NCBI GenBank assembly: GCA_031308135.1
Contig: JAHLJT010000631.1
Span: 1,713,371-1,777,370, forward strand
DNA length: 64,000 nucleotides
Direction: 5' to 3'
Origin: Acheta domesticus
Taxonomy: Eukaryota > Arthropoda > Insecta > Orthoptera > Gryllidae
Below the pieces are notes generated by a model. That model was not told the DNA's origin. It worked only from the letters and a program-made list of their open reading frames with translations, and did no database searches. Of this stretch, positions 22,718 to 34,500 are shown one piece after another. The translations under genes and the position numbers were made by a program. Positions within the stretch are counted from its first letter, which is position 1. Each line of letters starts with the position of its first letter.

Positions 22718-24326
22718 GTAGAATAGCCTTTCTAATATTTTTGAGAAAACTGACAAAAGAGAAATTGGCCGGTAATTTTGAATATCATTTTTGTTCCCTT
22801 TTTTAAAAAATGGCTTAATTTTTGCTGTTTTGAAAATATCTGGAAATATTCCTGTACATAAAGAAGCATTGAAAATGTGAGTTAACGGATGTATAAAGGC
22901 AGGTGTACAAGTTTTTAATAAACAATCCGGAAATTCATCTAAACCAGATGAATATTTATTTTTAGTTTACTGACTATTCTGAGGATTTCGTTGGGAGAAG
23001 TTTCGGAAATAAACATCGTAACTGAAATTTTTTGGGAAGTGTAAAATGTTGAATTTTGTGATTTTAGTCCCTTCGTGAGATCAGACGCAATTATAGAAAA
23101 GTGTTTGTTGAAGAGATTGGCAACTTTTTCCGGATTACTCGTTTCTCTTTCATTAACCTTTAAAATAACATTCTCTACAAGGTATCGAGATGATGTGGTT
23201 GTATTTTTTACGATATCCCACATTGCTTTAGTTTTGTTACTAGCGCTCAAAATGTCCTGACTATTTTTCATTATTTTTGCCTGAACTATTACTTTTCTTA
23301 AAATTCTTTTATATTCTCGGAAGTATATATGGAAATCGGGTGATACGTTATGATGTTTAGAAATAAAGTAAAGCGTACGTTTGTTTTTACACGATGTTCT
23401 AATTCCTTGTGTGATCCAAGTATTACTTTTGCTTGAAATGTTTAATTTTCTCTTTTTAAGAGGAAAGCACGCGTTAAAATGAATTGAAAGCTTGGAGAAA
23501 AATAAATTATATTTTTCATTTGTGTCAACAGCGTTATAAACTGCGTCCCATGATTCCTTCATCAAGTAGTCAGTAAATAATTTTATATTAACTTTAGTGA
23601 ATGCTCTGCACATGCGTGTATTATTTATTGTGTCAGTGTTTATGTCCTTAGTAATTGTAAGAGTTTGTGCATCGTGGTCACTGTATCCTAGATTATTCGT
23701 TATTATTTCATATGTAGTTGTGGTTTTGTTAATTATAATTTGATCTAATGCTTTTTGTGATTTAAGCGTATTCCGTGTAGGTACATTCACTGTAATGTCT
23801 AAATTAAAAGAATGAAGTAAATTGAGAAACTGCTCTTTATCAGAAAATCAATATTGAAATCTCCACATACAACAATGGATTTAAAAGAGAGTTTACTAAT
23901 TTTGCTCAGAATTATCTCTAGATTTTCCAAGAAAGTGAAATAATCTGAAGCTCGCTTTGTTGGAGGTCTGTAAATGCAAAGTAAGATAATTTTGAGCGTA
24001 GTAAGATGTACTACTGTTGTTTCAAAAACTTTTTCAACTGCATATAAATTGAATTCTGACAAGAAGGTAGAATCAATATAATTTCTTATGTAAATACACG
24101 AACCTCCGTAAGCAGGGCCCTTATTTGATTCCCTCGCTCTACAATACGATCCTGCAAGGTAAAAGCCAGGAATTTGGAGTGTGTTTATATCATTTTGAGA
24201 CAACCAATGTTCAGTAAAGCAAAAAATATCTATTTGTCTTAGATCACATTGTAATGCTGCCTCGATAAATTCAATTTTATTTGAAAGAGATTGCACATTA
24301 TAATGCATTATTCGAATCTTTTGCAT
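22718..24326 (-). pseudogene. LINE ORF2: endonuclease and RT fingers
   Basis: The frame starts with ATG at 24326 and encodes an APE-type endonuclease: MHYNVQSLSNK at the start, FTEHWLS, CIYRPPTK, then GDFNIDF. After a frameshift near 23795 it resumes with YSDHDAQ, a final catalytic motif, and a linker with NKTKAMWDIV. After another shift near 22940 the RT fingers follow (NYRPISLLSVFSKILE), ending at FY where the 10.26-kb insertion lies. The endonuclease nicks target DNA to expose the primer. The ATG at 24326 is chosen because it directly precedes the first conserved endonuclease strand and follows the ORF1 stop by about 50 bp. Confidence 0.85.
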
Positions 24327-24376
24327 GTACCTACACGGATGTTTTTCTGCTGCATCTGACTGTAGTTGCTATTTAT

Positions 24377-24617
24377 TTATTTCATTTTTACCTCGAGTGC
24401 GTGGTCGAAGGAAGTATCGTGTCCCAGCAGTGACAAGAGGTGAGGAAGGAGGGGTGACAGATGTAGAGGAATGAATAGTGGGAGAGGTAATACACGGATT
24501 AGGTTCAGGGGATAAGGTAATTGGGTCCAAAGGGGTCCCAGAGGATAGAAGAGAACTAGGAGATGTGGGTGGGGATGGGTCTTGGGCAGGACACTGCCAA
24601 GTTTGTGAAATGATGTG
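24377..24617 (-). pseudogene. LINE ORF1 carboxy end (Ser/Thr/Pro-rich)
   Basis: In the frame continuous with the esterase ORF across the hAT insertion, this segment encodes a Ser/Thr/Pro-rich tail ending in a basic run (RYFLRPRTRGKNEINK) and a stop. Low-complexity tails are common after the esterase in ORF1 proteins. It is separated from its amino part by the hAT element at 24626-30305. Confidence 0.65.
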
Positions 24618-25691
24618 TTTTGCAACAGGCGCGGATCCAGACTTCTCTTTTGGGAGGGGTCACGTTAAGACTCAAGTGCATTTATTTCGGAAAGGGGGGA
24701 AGGGTACAGAAAGTAATAACATATTTTTGACGTATGTTATACGTATATCAGATTGACTTTAGTATTCAATAAATATATTAGAATTACTATTAAAATATTT
24801 AGAAATTCAGTATACCAATAATCACATATCAGCTTACTATTGTTATGCTCCTCACCCTTATTTCCTGGGGGAGTGGCGGGTGTCACTTTGGAATTTTAAA
24901 ATCAATTTTTGTTGCAGATTTGAATTCTGCCTACAAAAATTTGTCAATTTTATTCGGTACATTTGTTTTAAAAAAATGAAAATTTATAAAGTTATCAATA
25001 ATAACTTTCAAATTATCAAAAATAACTTTCATTTGATGCAATATAAAACAGTTTGTGAAGAAACTTACATGAGGGAAACATGTAAATGTGTGTAATGAAA
25101 AAATGTATTTGTAATAAATTATTACAATTAAAAAATACATGCATATAATAAATAAATAAACCAAATTATACTTTTATTTTATCTTAAAATTATTTTTCTC
25201 AATTTCATTTTTTTAAAATTTTTTTGTTTATAGTGATCATTCATATAATTATAAATTTGCACCACATTTGAATCTTCGATGGCGATTCTTCTATAACAAT
25301 GTTGTAAGAAGGGAGGTGAGCAATGGACCGTGATGGAATTCCTCTCTTCAAACAAAACCTGCAATAGCTCGTGAAGGACCACCTTCCAATTTAGACTTCT
25401 CAAGGCAGGAAAGGTTGCCTGGGTTGTGAGTGTCACCAAATGCTTTAATGAAACACAACACATGAATTTAATAAGATATAATTAACCTAAATACCTTACA
25501 ACTACATTACTTGAAAGCATGGAAAGGTATGCCTTGACTGCATTTGTGCAGAGCACTTTAATGCATGCACTGAAAAGAAAGAAAACAAATACAGATTGTA
25601 TAATCTTGAAGGAAGGCACCAGTAGCTGGAGGACTGGTGGCCGTTGGAGTGGTCACTGCTATCCTATGATGCAAAACAGAGCACCAATGTT

Positions 25692-26020
25692 GGCACGTCG
25701 ATGTCCGCAACATAAGTAACTTGAAAATAACTCGCTCACAGAGCAGAGAGCGAAACAGACATGATTCTCTCACAGTATAAAGAACACGCATTTAACTAGC
25801 GTGGAGTTTGTCGCGTGAAACACCTCACATGTCGGCACGTCGATGTCCGCGATATAAGTAACTTGAAAATAACTCGCTCACAGAGCAGAGAGCAAAACAG
25901 ACATGATTCTCTCACAGTATAAAGAACACGCATTTGAGTAGCGTGGAGTCTGTCGCGTGAAACGCTTCACATGGCGACTGCATGCCGACTAACTCGAATA
26001 CTGAATTCGCTCGCAGAGCA
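25692..26020. repeat. 142-bp tandem repeat (two units plus part)
   Basis: GGCACGTCGATGTCCGC recurs at 25692 and 25834, and the two 142-bp units are nearly identical. A third, more diverged part includes CGCAGAGCAGAGC near 26005. Function unknown. Confidence 0.85.
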
Positions 26021-26415
26021 GAGCGATGTTTGGCGCGCATAAATGGCGCTGTCCAATGAGAATTAAGATAACAAAATGATTTACTTGTAGTTGTTGTAAA
26101 GTAAAGGAAATTTAAGATAAAATATATAAAACGGGCATGAATTTTGATTGTAATAATTATGCCCTCAAATATGACTGACAGTAAAGTCTTACGTAATGGA
26201 TATAACCAGCTGGCGCCTGGCAGTTAAGAGGCGCGGTTCATAGAATTTCAGCGTTGCCTTGTGGTGCGTTGAGAGAAACAGTGTTGTGACATGTACTTCC
26301 GTTAAATTGCAACACAAATATTGGAATAGAGGCTGCGAGGTGCTTCAATGAATATAATAAGGAATAAAATAAAATATACATATGGTAACTTGTTCGAACA
26401 AATGTTGTGCTGCAT

Positions 26416-26612
26416 AAACCTGCTATCCAGGAGTATGCCAAGGTATTTATAGGTCGATACTCGCAGAACTACTTCATTACCTAGTTGATAAGAAATCCTA
26501 TGAAAAGCTCTGACCCTACAAAATGTGATCGCTTTACTTTTCTTTACATTTATAGACATTTTATTACCTCTTGCCCAATCATTAATCTTATTTAAATCAT
26601 CCTGTAGTTGAA
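26416..26612 (-). pseudogene. LINE reverse transcriptase fragment (different family)
   Basis: The minus strand encodes LQDDLNKINDWARGNKMSIN, then KKSKAITF and YKYLGILLDS. This is the region just after the catalytic aspartates of a jockey-like non-LTR RT. The fragment is short and differs from the LINE that brackets it, so it is a separate insertion in the hAT element. Confidence 0.6.
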
Positions 26613-26802
26613 ACATAATAATAACAATGACATAACAATAATACCAATGAACTACAAGAAAATTCTCTATGTACAAAATATAATAATGTATGTAAGTACT
26701 TACAGCATTTCATGTTTTGTGAATGAATTGGATAAAAACTAATACAATTATATTCCAATCAGAAAATTCAACTAATAAAGTTAACCTCCGACAGCTTTTA
26801 AC

Positions 26803-27060
26803 CCTGTGACTGCTTGCCTCGCACAGCATGTCAGCAGTGCTGAGTCGTCGGCTAGGGGTGTAGCCCGCGGTGCTGATCTCTTCGCGTGGTTCCGCGGCGC
26901 CGTCAGGAGGGGAACTGACCAGACCCGAGAACAAGGTCACTATAAAGTGTCACTACTGATCTTGCCCGAGAAAATATATCGCAGCTCAATCTATTTGTAA
27001 TGAAATAAAGTCTTAGAACCTTAGGACGACCTCAGAAGTCGCACTCGCAGAAGCACAATA
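26803..27060 (+). promoter_or_regulatory. Possible LTR or promoter-like segment
   Basis: A GC-richer stretch beginning TGTGACTGCTTGCC contains a TATA-like CTATAAAG at about 26940 and AATAAAG at about 27003. This is the layout of an LTR (promoter then poly(A) signal), but no partner copy or TSD was found. Confidence 0.2.
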
Positions 27061-28133
27061 CCCCATCTTGGTGAAAGGAAGGAAACACCCGAAGGGACGT
27101 CCATAGCACTGGGGACACGGGGAGTCCCGGACGCGCAAACACGTTCATAGAACACGGGACACGGATCTCACCGGAGGTGAGGCACGCTCATATCAGTCAA
27201 AGGGTTGAATATAATGAACTATAATCACTGGATCGCGGGAATGGAATCGCCGAATCTCTGTCAACGTCAAAGTTCGGCTGAGTGTCATTTTTGCGCTTGC
27301 TGGAGTGATTTCTACTCTTTATAATATAATTTTTACAATTTTTATTCTCATTATTTACCTTTGTAATAAACATAAAATAAAAATGAAATTGAAAAACTAC
27401 GAAGACTAATGAAAAAAACTCATTTTAAATTATAAGAAAGAAATTACTGCATTTCTATGTTATACATATTGAATTGTCGCATGCAAATTATAAGATAGAA
27501 AGTTGAAATTTTGGGAAACTGTAGAGAATTTATAGCGCTACATTTTGTATTTAGCCTTTTTTATTATCTGTACTAGAATACGAGATATTCTTAAAAAACA
27601 AAGTAATAACGTAAGTTTTTCTACGATTTCCATCTTTCATTGTTGATTTTTAGGGTCAAAATCGGACATAAATGCCTGAAAAAATTCTCGAAACATCTAT
27701 ATCATCTATAGAAAGTCTCAAGGATAATTAAAGTCAATATTCGTAAGCGCAAAGTGGTTCAAAAAATTAAAACTTATATAAGAAGCTAAAAAAAACACGT
27801 TTTATTCATTTCTATGAAGTACTCTGGGTGAATTGACTTAAATTCGGCGAAAAACATATCTTTTAACACTTCAATTACGATTTTCAAAATAAAAAATTTT
27901 TAGCCCCCGGGGGCAGTTTTGCATATCTTATTCCGCTACCCCTTTTAATTTAATGCAACATTTAATATATTGCAAGTAACTGATCTGCTTCCTTTTGTAT
28001 TGCCAAGGTACTTAGTATAATTAAAACCCAAATAAAGTAACATCATTGCAATACTGTTCATCAAGAACGAGAGCTGTCAAAAGATACTTTTGATACCGGA
28101 TTCTAACTCAGCGACAGCAAAACATTCAAGATG

Positions 28134-28190
28134 TTTTAGGCGTCAGATTCTATCCTCGCTCATCAGCCGAACTAAAATTCTCTAACCGGA
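28134..28190. repeat. Dispersed direct repeat (copy at 29508-29562)
   Basis: A segment of about 55 bp containing TATCCTCGCTCATCAGC and AACTAAAATTCTCTAAC occurs here and, slightly diverged, at 29508-29562 in the same orientation. It could be an LTR or subterminal repeat remnant within the hAT element. Confidence 0.6.
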
Positions 28191-28929
28191 TTCGGTCTCA
28201 GCGACAGCAAAATATTCAAATAAGATCTTTTAGAAGTGGCGATGCCGAAGGGTAATCTGGAAGCCATATAATACCCAAATTATTTTTCAATAAAATCTGT
28301 CATTGTGGGTCATTAGTCAATTATTTTGTTACTGAATCGTTGAAGAAAATTAAATGTGTTCGATTCCTTTTCCCCGTTTACGCGCGAGGGAATTAGCAGG
28401 GCAGCAGAGATATACTCTTTGGGGCTGGTAGCTGAGCGAGGAGTCTGCCAGTGGATAGACACCGGCTGGCTCTGCCGCGCATGCGCACAAGAGAACGTGC
28501 GTTATCGCCCTTGCTTTTGCATTGACTGGGCAGCGAGCCCAGCAGGAGCCTAGGCTCTCGGTAGGCACGGATTTGTACAGCGATGTACGCCCACGTCTCG
28601 ATCAGGCAAATTCACCTTATCACCTGACGTTGTGGGAAAGTAGAGTTGTTTGTGTGCCGTTTGTGTGATTTTTATTCGTTTTTTCTTTACGAAACAATTA
28701 ATGAAGCTAAAGATATAGTGTTGCAGACAACGTCCCACTGACTATGTCTCATAACTTCTAAACGGTTCACGATATCAAAATGCAGTTTTCGATACTTGAA
28801 ATGTGGAATCACGAGTCAAGTAATACGCCGTAGACGTAGAAATAGTAGCAATACGTCGTAATATATCGTGTTAGATAGGAAGAGACTATTGAAATCTTTT
28901 TCAAAATAGCCATGACAATCAATGAACTT

Positions 28930-29460
28930 TCAGGGTGAGAATTATGTGAAAGAAACAAAATTGTATCTTTTAAAATTATTGATACAATAGTGACTCAGAT
29001 GGACTGCAGGTTTCAAGATTTCGAAAACTTTCATTTCATTGAATTTCTTGACGAAAAGTAGTTTTCCATTTACAAAGCGTCCTTTCGTTCAGAAAAGTTT
29101 TCTTTTCTAATAAAACAATATCCATTTCTTAACAGTGAGCAGCCTCAAAATGAAATGACAAATGTATACATTAATAATGCGAAATATATGCCCGCAGTTT
29201 TTTTGCTGAAGTATTTGTTAGACAAATTGGTCTAGAAAAAACTATCAAGAGACGGTTTGGTTGATACAACTCAGTCTAACATTCCCTCTATAGAAAGCAT
29301 TATGTGAAAAGAATATTATTACATTAAAAGAGTTAAGACAATCCTGAGATATTCCGTGGGAAATTAACTGTGCAGAAACGAAAGCTTTAAAGAACAAATT
29401 ATCGACATTTTTGTTGAATAAAAAAACGATGAATGGAGCTAATTTACAAAACATGTAAGA
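28930..29460 (+). pseudogene. hAT-like transposase carboxy remnant
   Basis: From about 28980 the plus strand reads IIDTIVTQMDCRFQDFENFH, then FIEFLDE, a stop, and FSFLIKQYPFLNSEQPQNEM. The pattern (Y/I)D-x-(I/L)-x2-Q-(L/M)-x2-RF followed by a leucine-rich region resembles the segment before the dimerisation domain of insect hAT transposases. Several stops are present. Its position 0.9 kb from the right TIR and its strand fit the element, but the family assignment is by pattern only. Confidence 0.45.
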
Positions 29461-30305
29461 AGATTTTCAGAATACCCAATTGCATGACTCTAGCTTTGCC
29501 ACTGTATTTTAGGTGTCAGGCACTATCCTCGCTCATCAGCTAAACTAAAATTCTCTAACTCTAATTCTTTTCGACAAATCTTTACCACTAACCCCTGTTG
29601 ATAGCCTTAACTTGTGCTAAAAGCGGCTTCTTACGTTCTTACAAAACCAGAACCGGCATCAGACTTCAATGATCAAATAAGGTTCGCCGTTACTGATTAC
29701 GATAAGCATTTTTAGGTTAAATATACCTTGAGTTCGATAGAAGTTCTGATACTGAATTCTAACAAACCCCTGAAAGCAATATTAATGCCAATTTTATATA
29801 CTTACCATTATTATTACGTTTAGCTAGTTCTATTCCCTTTGAACAACAGTTGTGACTTTTAAGCAGAGTCCATGCGTTGACGTCTATTTTTCCCACAGTT
29901 CTCTTGTTGAATTAGTGAGAAAAATTCACATTAAGTTGGCAACACTAGTAACGCGCAGTGGATTTGATTCCGAATTTAGATATGTTACTTGTTTAGATTA
30001 ATTTCTTTGTACTAAAAATATTTTTAAAGTCATCTAGAAAACACTTACGTTTTTAATCAAAGTAAATTCCAATTTCTATATAACTTCAATAGTTTCAGCA
30101 CTGCTAAATTTTTAGAAATTTCTGGAATTGTCTGAAAATATCTGAAAATGTCTCGGGCAATCCCGATTCTCAAGGGACACTGGAAAGGTTATTAGTTTCT
30201 CAGAGTTTTTTTTTAGATATGATAGAGTTTCTTACAAAATTGTGACGGTTCATCCTTTTGGGGGGGGGTTATGACCCCCGTGACCCCCCCTTGAATCCGC
30301 GTCTG

Positions 30306-31250
30306 TTTTGCAAGCTCACTACCGAGTGCACGTTTTCCGACAAGGTTCAGGTGAAGACCATGTCGGGTGAAGTGTTTTTCTGAGACAAAGTTTAGCTCAA
30401 ACAATTTAACATGTGTGCCTCTCAGATGCAGTTTCAATTGGTTGTTTGCGTGACTAATTTCTTTGCATAGTGTGGGCTTGTTGTACCAGAAGGGCTGAGT
30501 CGAGACTACACTGTTCGTGTTTTGGGCGGCACGTTGCAATTTGTCAACATGTTCTTCAGGCGTAAAGTGACCACCCAAATTAATGTCATTCTGCCCTCCT
30601 ATGATGATTACAGTATCCCGTTTGGTGAGGGTTTTTGTGTGCGTGTCCAACTCACTGGTCACGTCGGCAAACCTCCCGATAGGTTTAAACACACACATGG
30701 CAGAGAAATTGGTTGGGAGTTTCTCACTGAGCAGGGAGGAGATTTGTCGCCCATGGCTATCTGCTAAAATGAGTACCTTTTTGATGGGCTCAGTGGGAAT
30801 GTCCATGTTTTCTTGTGAGACAGTTTGCGCAACTCTACGTGTTTTTGTTACTTTGCGGTTGCTAGCCTGTTTGCGTTGGTTTGTGAATGGACGTGTCGAT
30901 GATGGGTGGGGGTGGTGAGGATTGGGAAGGCAAGGAAACTCATTGTAGTAGTCTAATACAGAAAATCTGTTTTGAGTCGTGATTGGTGGTGGTGATTGTG
31001 ATTTTGCTTCCGCGAATGGACGGTTGGAGGTTTTTGCGGTGTTGCCTATTGTTGTCCAACCATCTGTGTTTTGAACGACCTCTTCGAGCCTTCGGATATG
31101 TTCATCTAAGTTACTGTTGATGTGTGTGAAGGCTTCCAGAAGATCGGTTTTGAGAGCATAGAGAGTAGAGACTGTATAACGATTAGTAGCCACGTCACGA
31201 ATGCGTGTCAAATGCGTGGTAACTATGAAAAAAAAGTAAATAGAAAATTA
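30306..31250 (-). pseudogene. LINE ORF1 with SGNH/GDSL-esterase domain
   Basis: A long minus-strand frame encodes a short amino region with a coiled-coil-like stretch (LDEHIRRLEEVV), a Pro/Ser/Asn-rich linker, and then an SGNH-hydrolase domain. The signature blocks are VLILADSHGR (catalytic Ser), IIIGGQNDIN (the Gly/Asn block) and HFTRHGLHLN (the catalytic His region). Esterase domains of this kind mark ORF1 proteins of CR1/L2-type LINEs and probably help RNP or membrane handling. There is no in-frame ATG upstream before a stop. A splice-acceptor-like TTTTTTTTCATAG sits at the beginning, so the copy is either 5'-truncated or begins elsewhere. The frame runs into the hAT TIR on the left and continues at 24617. 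Confidence 0.75.
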
Positions 31251-31582
31251 AGAATACTACAAAAAAACTACTCCCTAAATTATCTTTTAAATTTTATTGT
31301 ATTAACTTAAATAAGTTACGTTACGTATTCATTTAAAAATAACGGTGACCTGATTCTAATTAGTATTTAAATGTGATTAATTAAATTCAAAAAGCGTTCA
31401 GTGTGTTTAATGTAATCAATTGAAGCTGCAAACTAATAAATACAATTAGATTACTATACTTTACCTATTCAAATTACTTACCTCCACAAAATTCACAACT
31501 TCCACAAATTTAAATATAAAGTTCAAGCCTTTCCGGTACTTTGGTAGACGAAACTTTGAATTTTTATGTTTTCACAATTCTC
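31251..31582. other. Unassigned AT-rich sequence
   Basis: AT-rich sequence between the LINE and the long microsatellite. It may include LINE 5' flank; no boundary or TSD could be assigned. Confidence 0.3.
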
Positions 31583-34500
31583 TATGTGTGTGTGTCTGTG
31601 TGTGTGTTTGTGAGTGTGTCTGTGTGTGTGCCTGTGTGTGTGTCTGTGGGTCTGTGTGTGTGTCTGTGTGTGTGTGAGTCTGTGTGTGTGTCCATGTGTC
31701 TGTCTCTGTGTGTGTCTGTGTGTGAGTCTGTGTGTGTGTCTGTGTGTGTGTGACTGTGTGTGTGTCTGTGTGTATGTCTCTGTGTGTCTGTGTGTATCTC
31801 TGTGTGTGTGTCTGTGTGCCTGTGTCTGTGTGTGTCTGTGTATGTGTCTCTTTGTGAGTGTGTGTCTGTGTGTGTCTGTGTGTGTGTCTGTGTGCGTCTG
31901 TGTGTGCGTCTGTCTGTGTGTGTGTCTCTGTGTGTCTGTGCCTGTGTGTGTGCCTGCGTGTGTGTGCTTGTGTGTGTCTGTGTGTGTGTCTGTGTGTGTC
32001 TGTGTGTGTCTGTGTGTGTGTCTGTGTGTGGTCTGTGTGTGTGTCTGTGTTGTGTCGTGTGTGTGTCTGTGTGTGTGTCTGTGTGTGTCTGTGTGTGGTC
32101 TGTGTGTGTGTCTGTGTGTGTCTGTGTGTGTGTCTGTGTGTGTCTGGTGTGTGTCTGTGTGTGTCTGTGTGTGTCTGTGTGTGTTTGTGTGTGTGTCTGT
32201 GTGTGTCTGTGTGTGTGTCTGTGTGTGTGTCTGTGTGTGTGTCTGTGTGTGTGTCTGTGTGTGTGTCTGTGTGTGTCTGTGTGTGTCGTGTGTGTGTCTG
32301 TGTGTGTCTGTGTGTGTGTCTGTGTGTGTCTGTGTGTGTGTCTGTGTGTGTCTGTGTGTGTCTGTGTGTGTCTGTGTGTGTCTGTGTGTGTCTGTGTGTG
32401 TCTGTGTCTGTGTGTGTGTCTGTGTGTGTGTCTGTGTGTGTGTCTGTGTGTGTGTCTGTGTGTGTCTGTGTGTGTCTGTGTGTGTGTCTGTGTGTGTCTG
32501 TGTTTCTGTTTGTGTGTCTGTGAGTGTCTGTCTGTGTGCGTGTCTGTGTGTGTGTCTGGTGTCTCTGTGTGTGTTTGTGTGTGTGTCTGTGTGTTCGTCT
32601 GTGTGTGTCTGTGTGAGTATGTGTGTGTGCCCGTGTGTGTGTCTGGTGTGCCTGTGTGTCTGTTATTGTGTGTGCCTGTGTGTGTCTGTGTGTCTGTGAG
32701 TGTCTGTCTGTGTGTGTGTCTGTGTGTGTGTCTGGTGTCTCTGTGTGTGTCTGTGTGTGTGTCTGTGTGTTCGTCTGTGTGTGTCTGTGTGTGTGAGTAT
32801 GTGTGTGTGTCCGTGTGTGTGTCTGGTGTGCCTGTGTGTCTGTTAGTGTGTGTGCCTGTGTGTGTCTGTGTAGTGTGGTGTCTGTCAGTGTCTGTGTGTG
32901 TCTGTGTGCCTGTGTCTGTGTGTGTCTGTGTGTCTGTGCCTGTGTGTGTCCGTGTGTGTGTCTGTGTGTATGTCTGTGTGTGATGTCTGTGTGTGAGTCT
33001 GTGTGTGTCTGTGTCTCTGTGTGTGTGTCTATGTGTGTGTCTCTGTGTGTGTGTCTCTGTGTGTCTGTGTGTGTCTGGTGAGTATGTGTGTGTCTGTGTG
33101 TTTGTCTGTGTGTGTGTCTGTGTTTGTGAGTCTGTGTGTGTCCGTGTGTGTGTTTCTGTGTGTGTCTGTGTGTGTGTCTGTGTGTTTGTCTGTGTGTGTC
33201 TATGTGTGTGTGTCTGTGTGTGTGTCTGTGTGTGTCTGTGTGTGTGTGTCTATGTGTGTGTCTGTATGTGTGTCTGTGTGTGTGTCTGTGTGTGTGTCTG
33301 TGTGTGTCTGTGTGTGTCAGTGTGTGTATGTGTGTGTCTGTATGTGTGTGTCTGTGTGTGTGTCGGTATGTGTGTGTCTCTGTTTCTGTGTCTGTGTGAG
33401 TTTGTTTCAGTGTTTGTGTTTGTGTGTGTGTGTGTCTGAGTGTGTTTGGCTGTGTGTGTCTGTGTGTGAGTCTATGTGTGTGTCTGTTTGTGCCTGTGTG
33501 TGTCTGTGTGTGTGTCTGTGTGTGTATCTCTGTGTCTGTGTCTCTGTGAGTTTGTGTCTGTGTGTGGTCTGTGTGTCTGTGTCTGTGTGTGTGTCTGTGT
33601 GTGTTTGTGTCTGTGTGTGGTCTATGTGTCTGTGTCTGTGTGTGTCTGTGTGTCTGTGTCTGTGTGTGTCTGTGTTTTTGTGTCTGTGTGTGTGTCTTTC
33701 TGTGTGGGTGTGTCTGTGTGTGTGTGTCTGTGTGTGTTTGTGGGTGTGTCTGTGTGTGTGACAGTGTGTTTGTGCGTCGGTGTGTCTGCGTGTTTGTCTG
33801 TGTCTGTGTGGGACTGTGTCTCTGTGTGTGTCTGTGTGTCTGTGTGTGTCTATGTGTGTGTCTGTGTGTGTGTCTGTGTGTGCCTGTGCGTGTGTCTGTG
33901 TAATTGTCTGTGTGTCTGTCTGTGTGTCTGTCTGTGTGTGTGTGAGTGTGTGTCTGTGTGTGTGTCTGTGTAGATGTTTCTGAGTGTGTTCTGTGTGTGT
34001 GTCTGTGTGGGTCTGTGTGTGGCTGTATCTCTCTTTGTGTGTCTGTGTGTGTGCCTGTGTGTGTGTCTTTTTGTGTGTGTCTGCGTGTATGTCTGTGTGT
34101 GTCGTTGTTTGTGTGTGTGTGTCTGTGTGTGTGTGTCTCTGTGTGTGTGACTGTGTGTGTCTGTGTGTGTCTGTGTGTGTGTCTGTGTGTGTCTGTGTGT
34201 GTCTGTGTGTGTGTCTGTGTGTGTCTGTGTGTGTGTCTGAGTGTGTCTGTGTGTGTTTGTTTGTGTGTGTCTGTGTATGTGTCTATGTGTTTGTCTGTGT
34301 GTGTCTGTGTGTGTGTCTCTGTCTGTGTGTTTCAGTGGGTGTGTGTCTGTGTGTTTGTATGTGAGTGTCTGTGTGTGTCTGTGAATCTGTCTCTGTGTCT
34401 GTGAGTGTGTCTGTGTGTCTCTGTTGTGTCTGTGTGTGTCTGTGTGTCTCTGTGTGTGTGTCTGTGTCTCTGTGTGTGTCTGTGTGTGTGTCTGTGTCTG

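Larger units (their letters stand above)
24626..30305 (+). mobile_element. 5.68-kb hAT element inserted in LINE ORF1
   Basis: TTTTGCAA borders the unit at 24618-24625 and 30306-30313, an exact 8-bp TSD. The ends are imperfect inverted repeats: CAGGCGCGGATCCAG on the left, CAGACGCGGATTCAAG on the right read inward, with GGGGTCACG shared further in. An 8-bp TSD and CAG-type ends are hAT features. A decayed hAT-like transposase end lies near the right terminus. ORF1 of the LINE stays open when the unit and one TSD copy are removed. Later material inside includes a LINE fragment and tandem repeats. Confidence 0.8.
10712..31250 (-). mobile_element. Single CR1/L2-like LINE split by two DNA transposons
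   Basis: Three minus-strand segments fit end to end as one LINE: ORF1 at 31250-30306 and 24617-24377, then ORF2 at 24326-22718 and 12454-11184, then a 3'UTR and A-rich tail to 10712. The breaks coincide with insertions flanked by exact TSDs (TTTTGCAA and GTAGAAT). With one TSD copy kept, codons run on in frame at both junctions, and the spacing between conserved motifs matches the uninterrupted LINE at 51211. The LINE alone is about 4.6 kb and is broken by small frameshifts near 23795 and 22940. The 5' end may be truncated, because no in-frame ATG precedes ORF1. CR1/L2-like assignment rests on an SGNH-esterase ORF1, an APE-type endonuclease and a FADD-type reverse transcriptase. Confidence 0.85.

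Noticed and set aside
28350..28568. Small Cys/Ala-rich open frame on the minus strand
   Set aside because: No family motif, overlapped by an equal frame on the other strand, and inside a decayed transposon.
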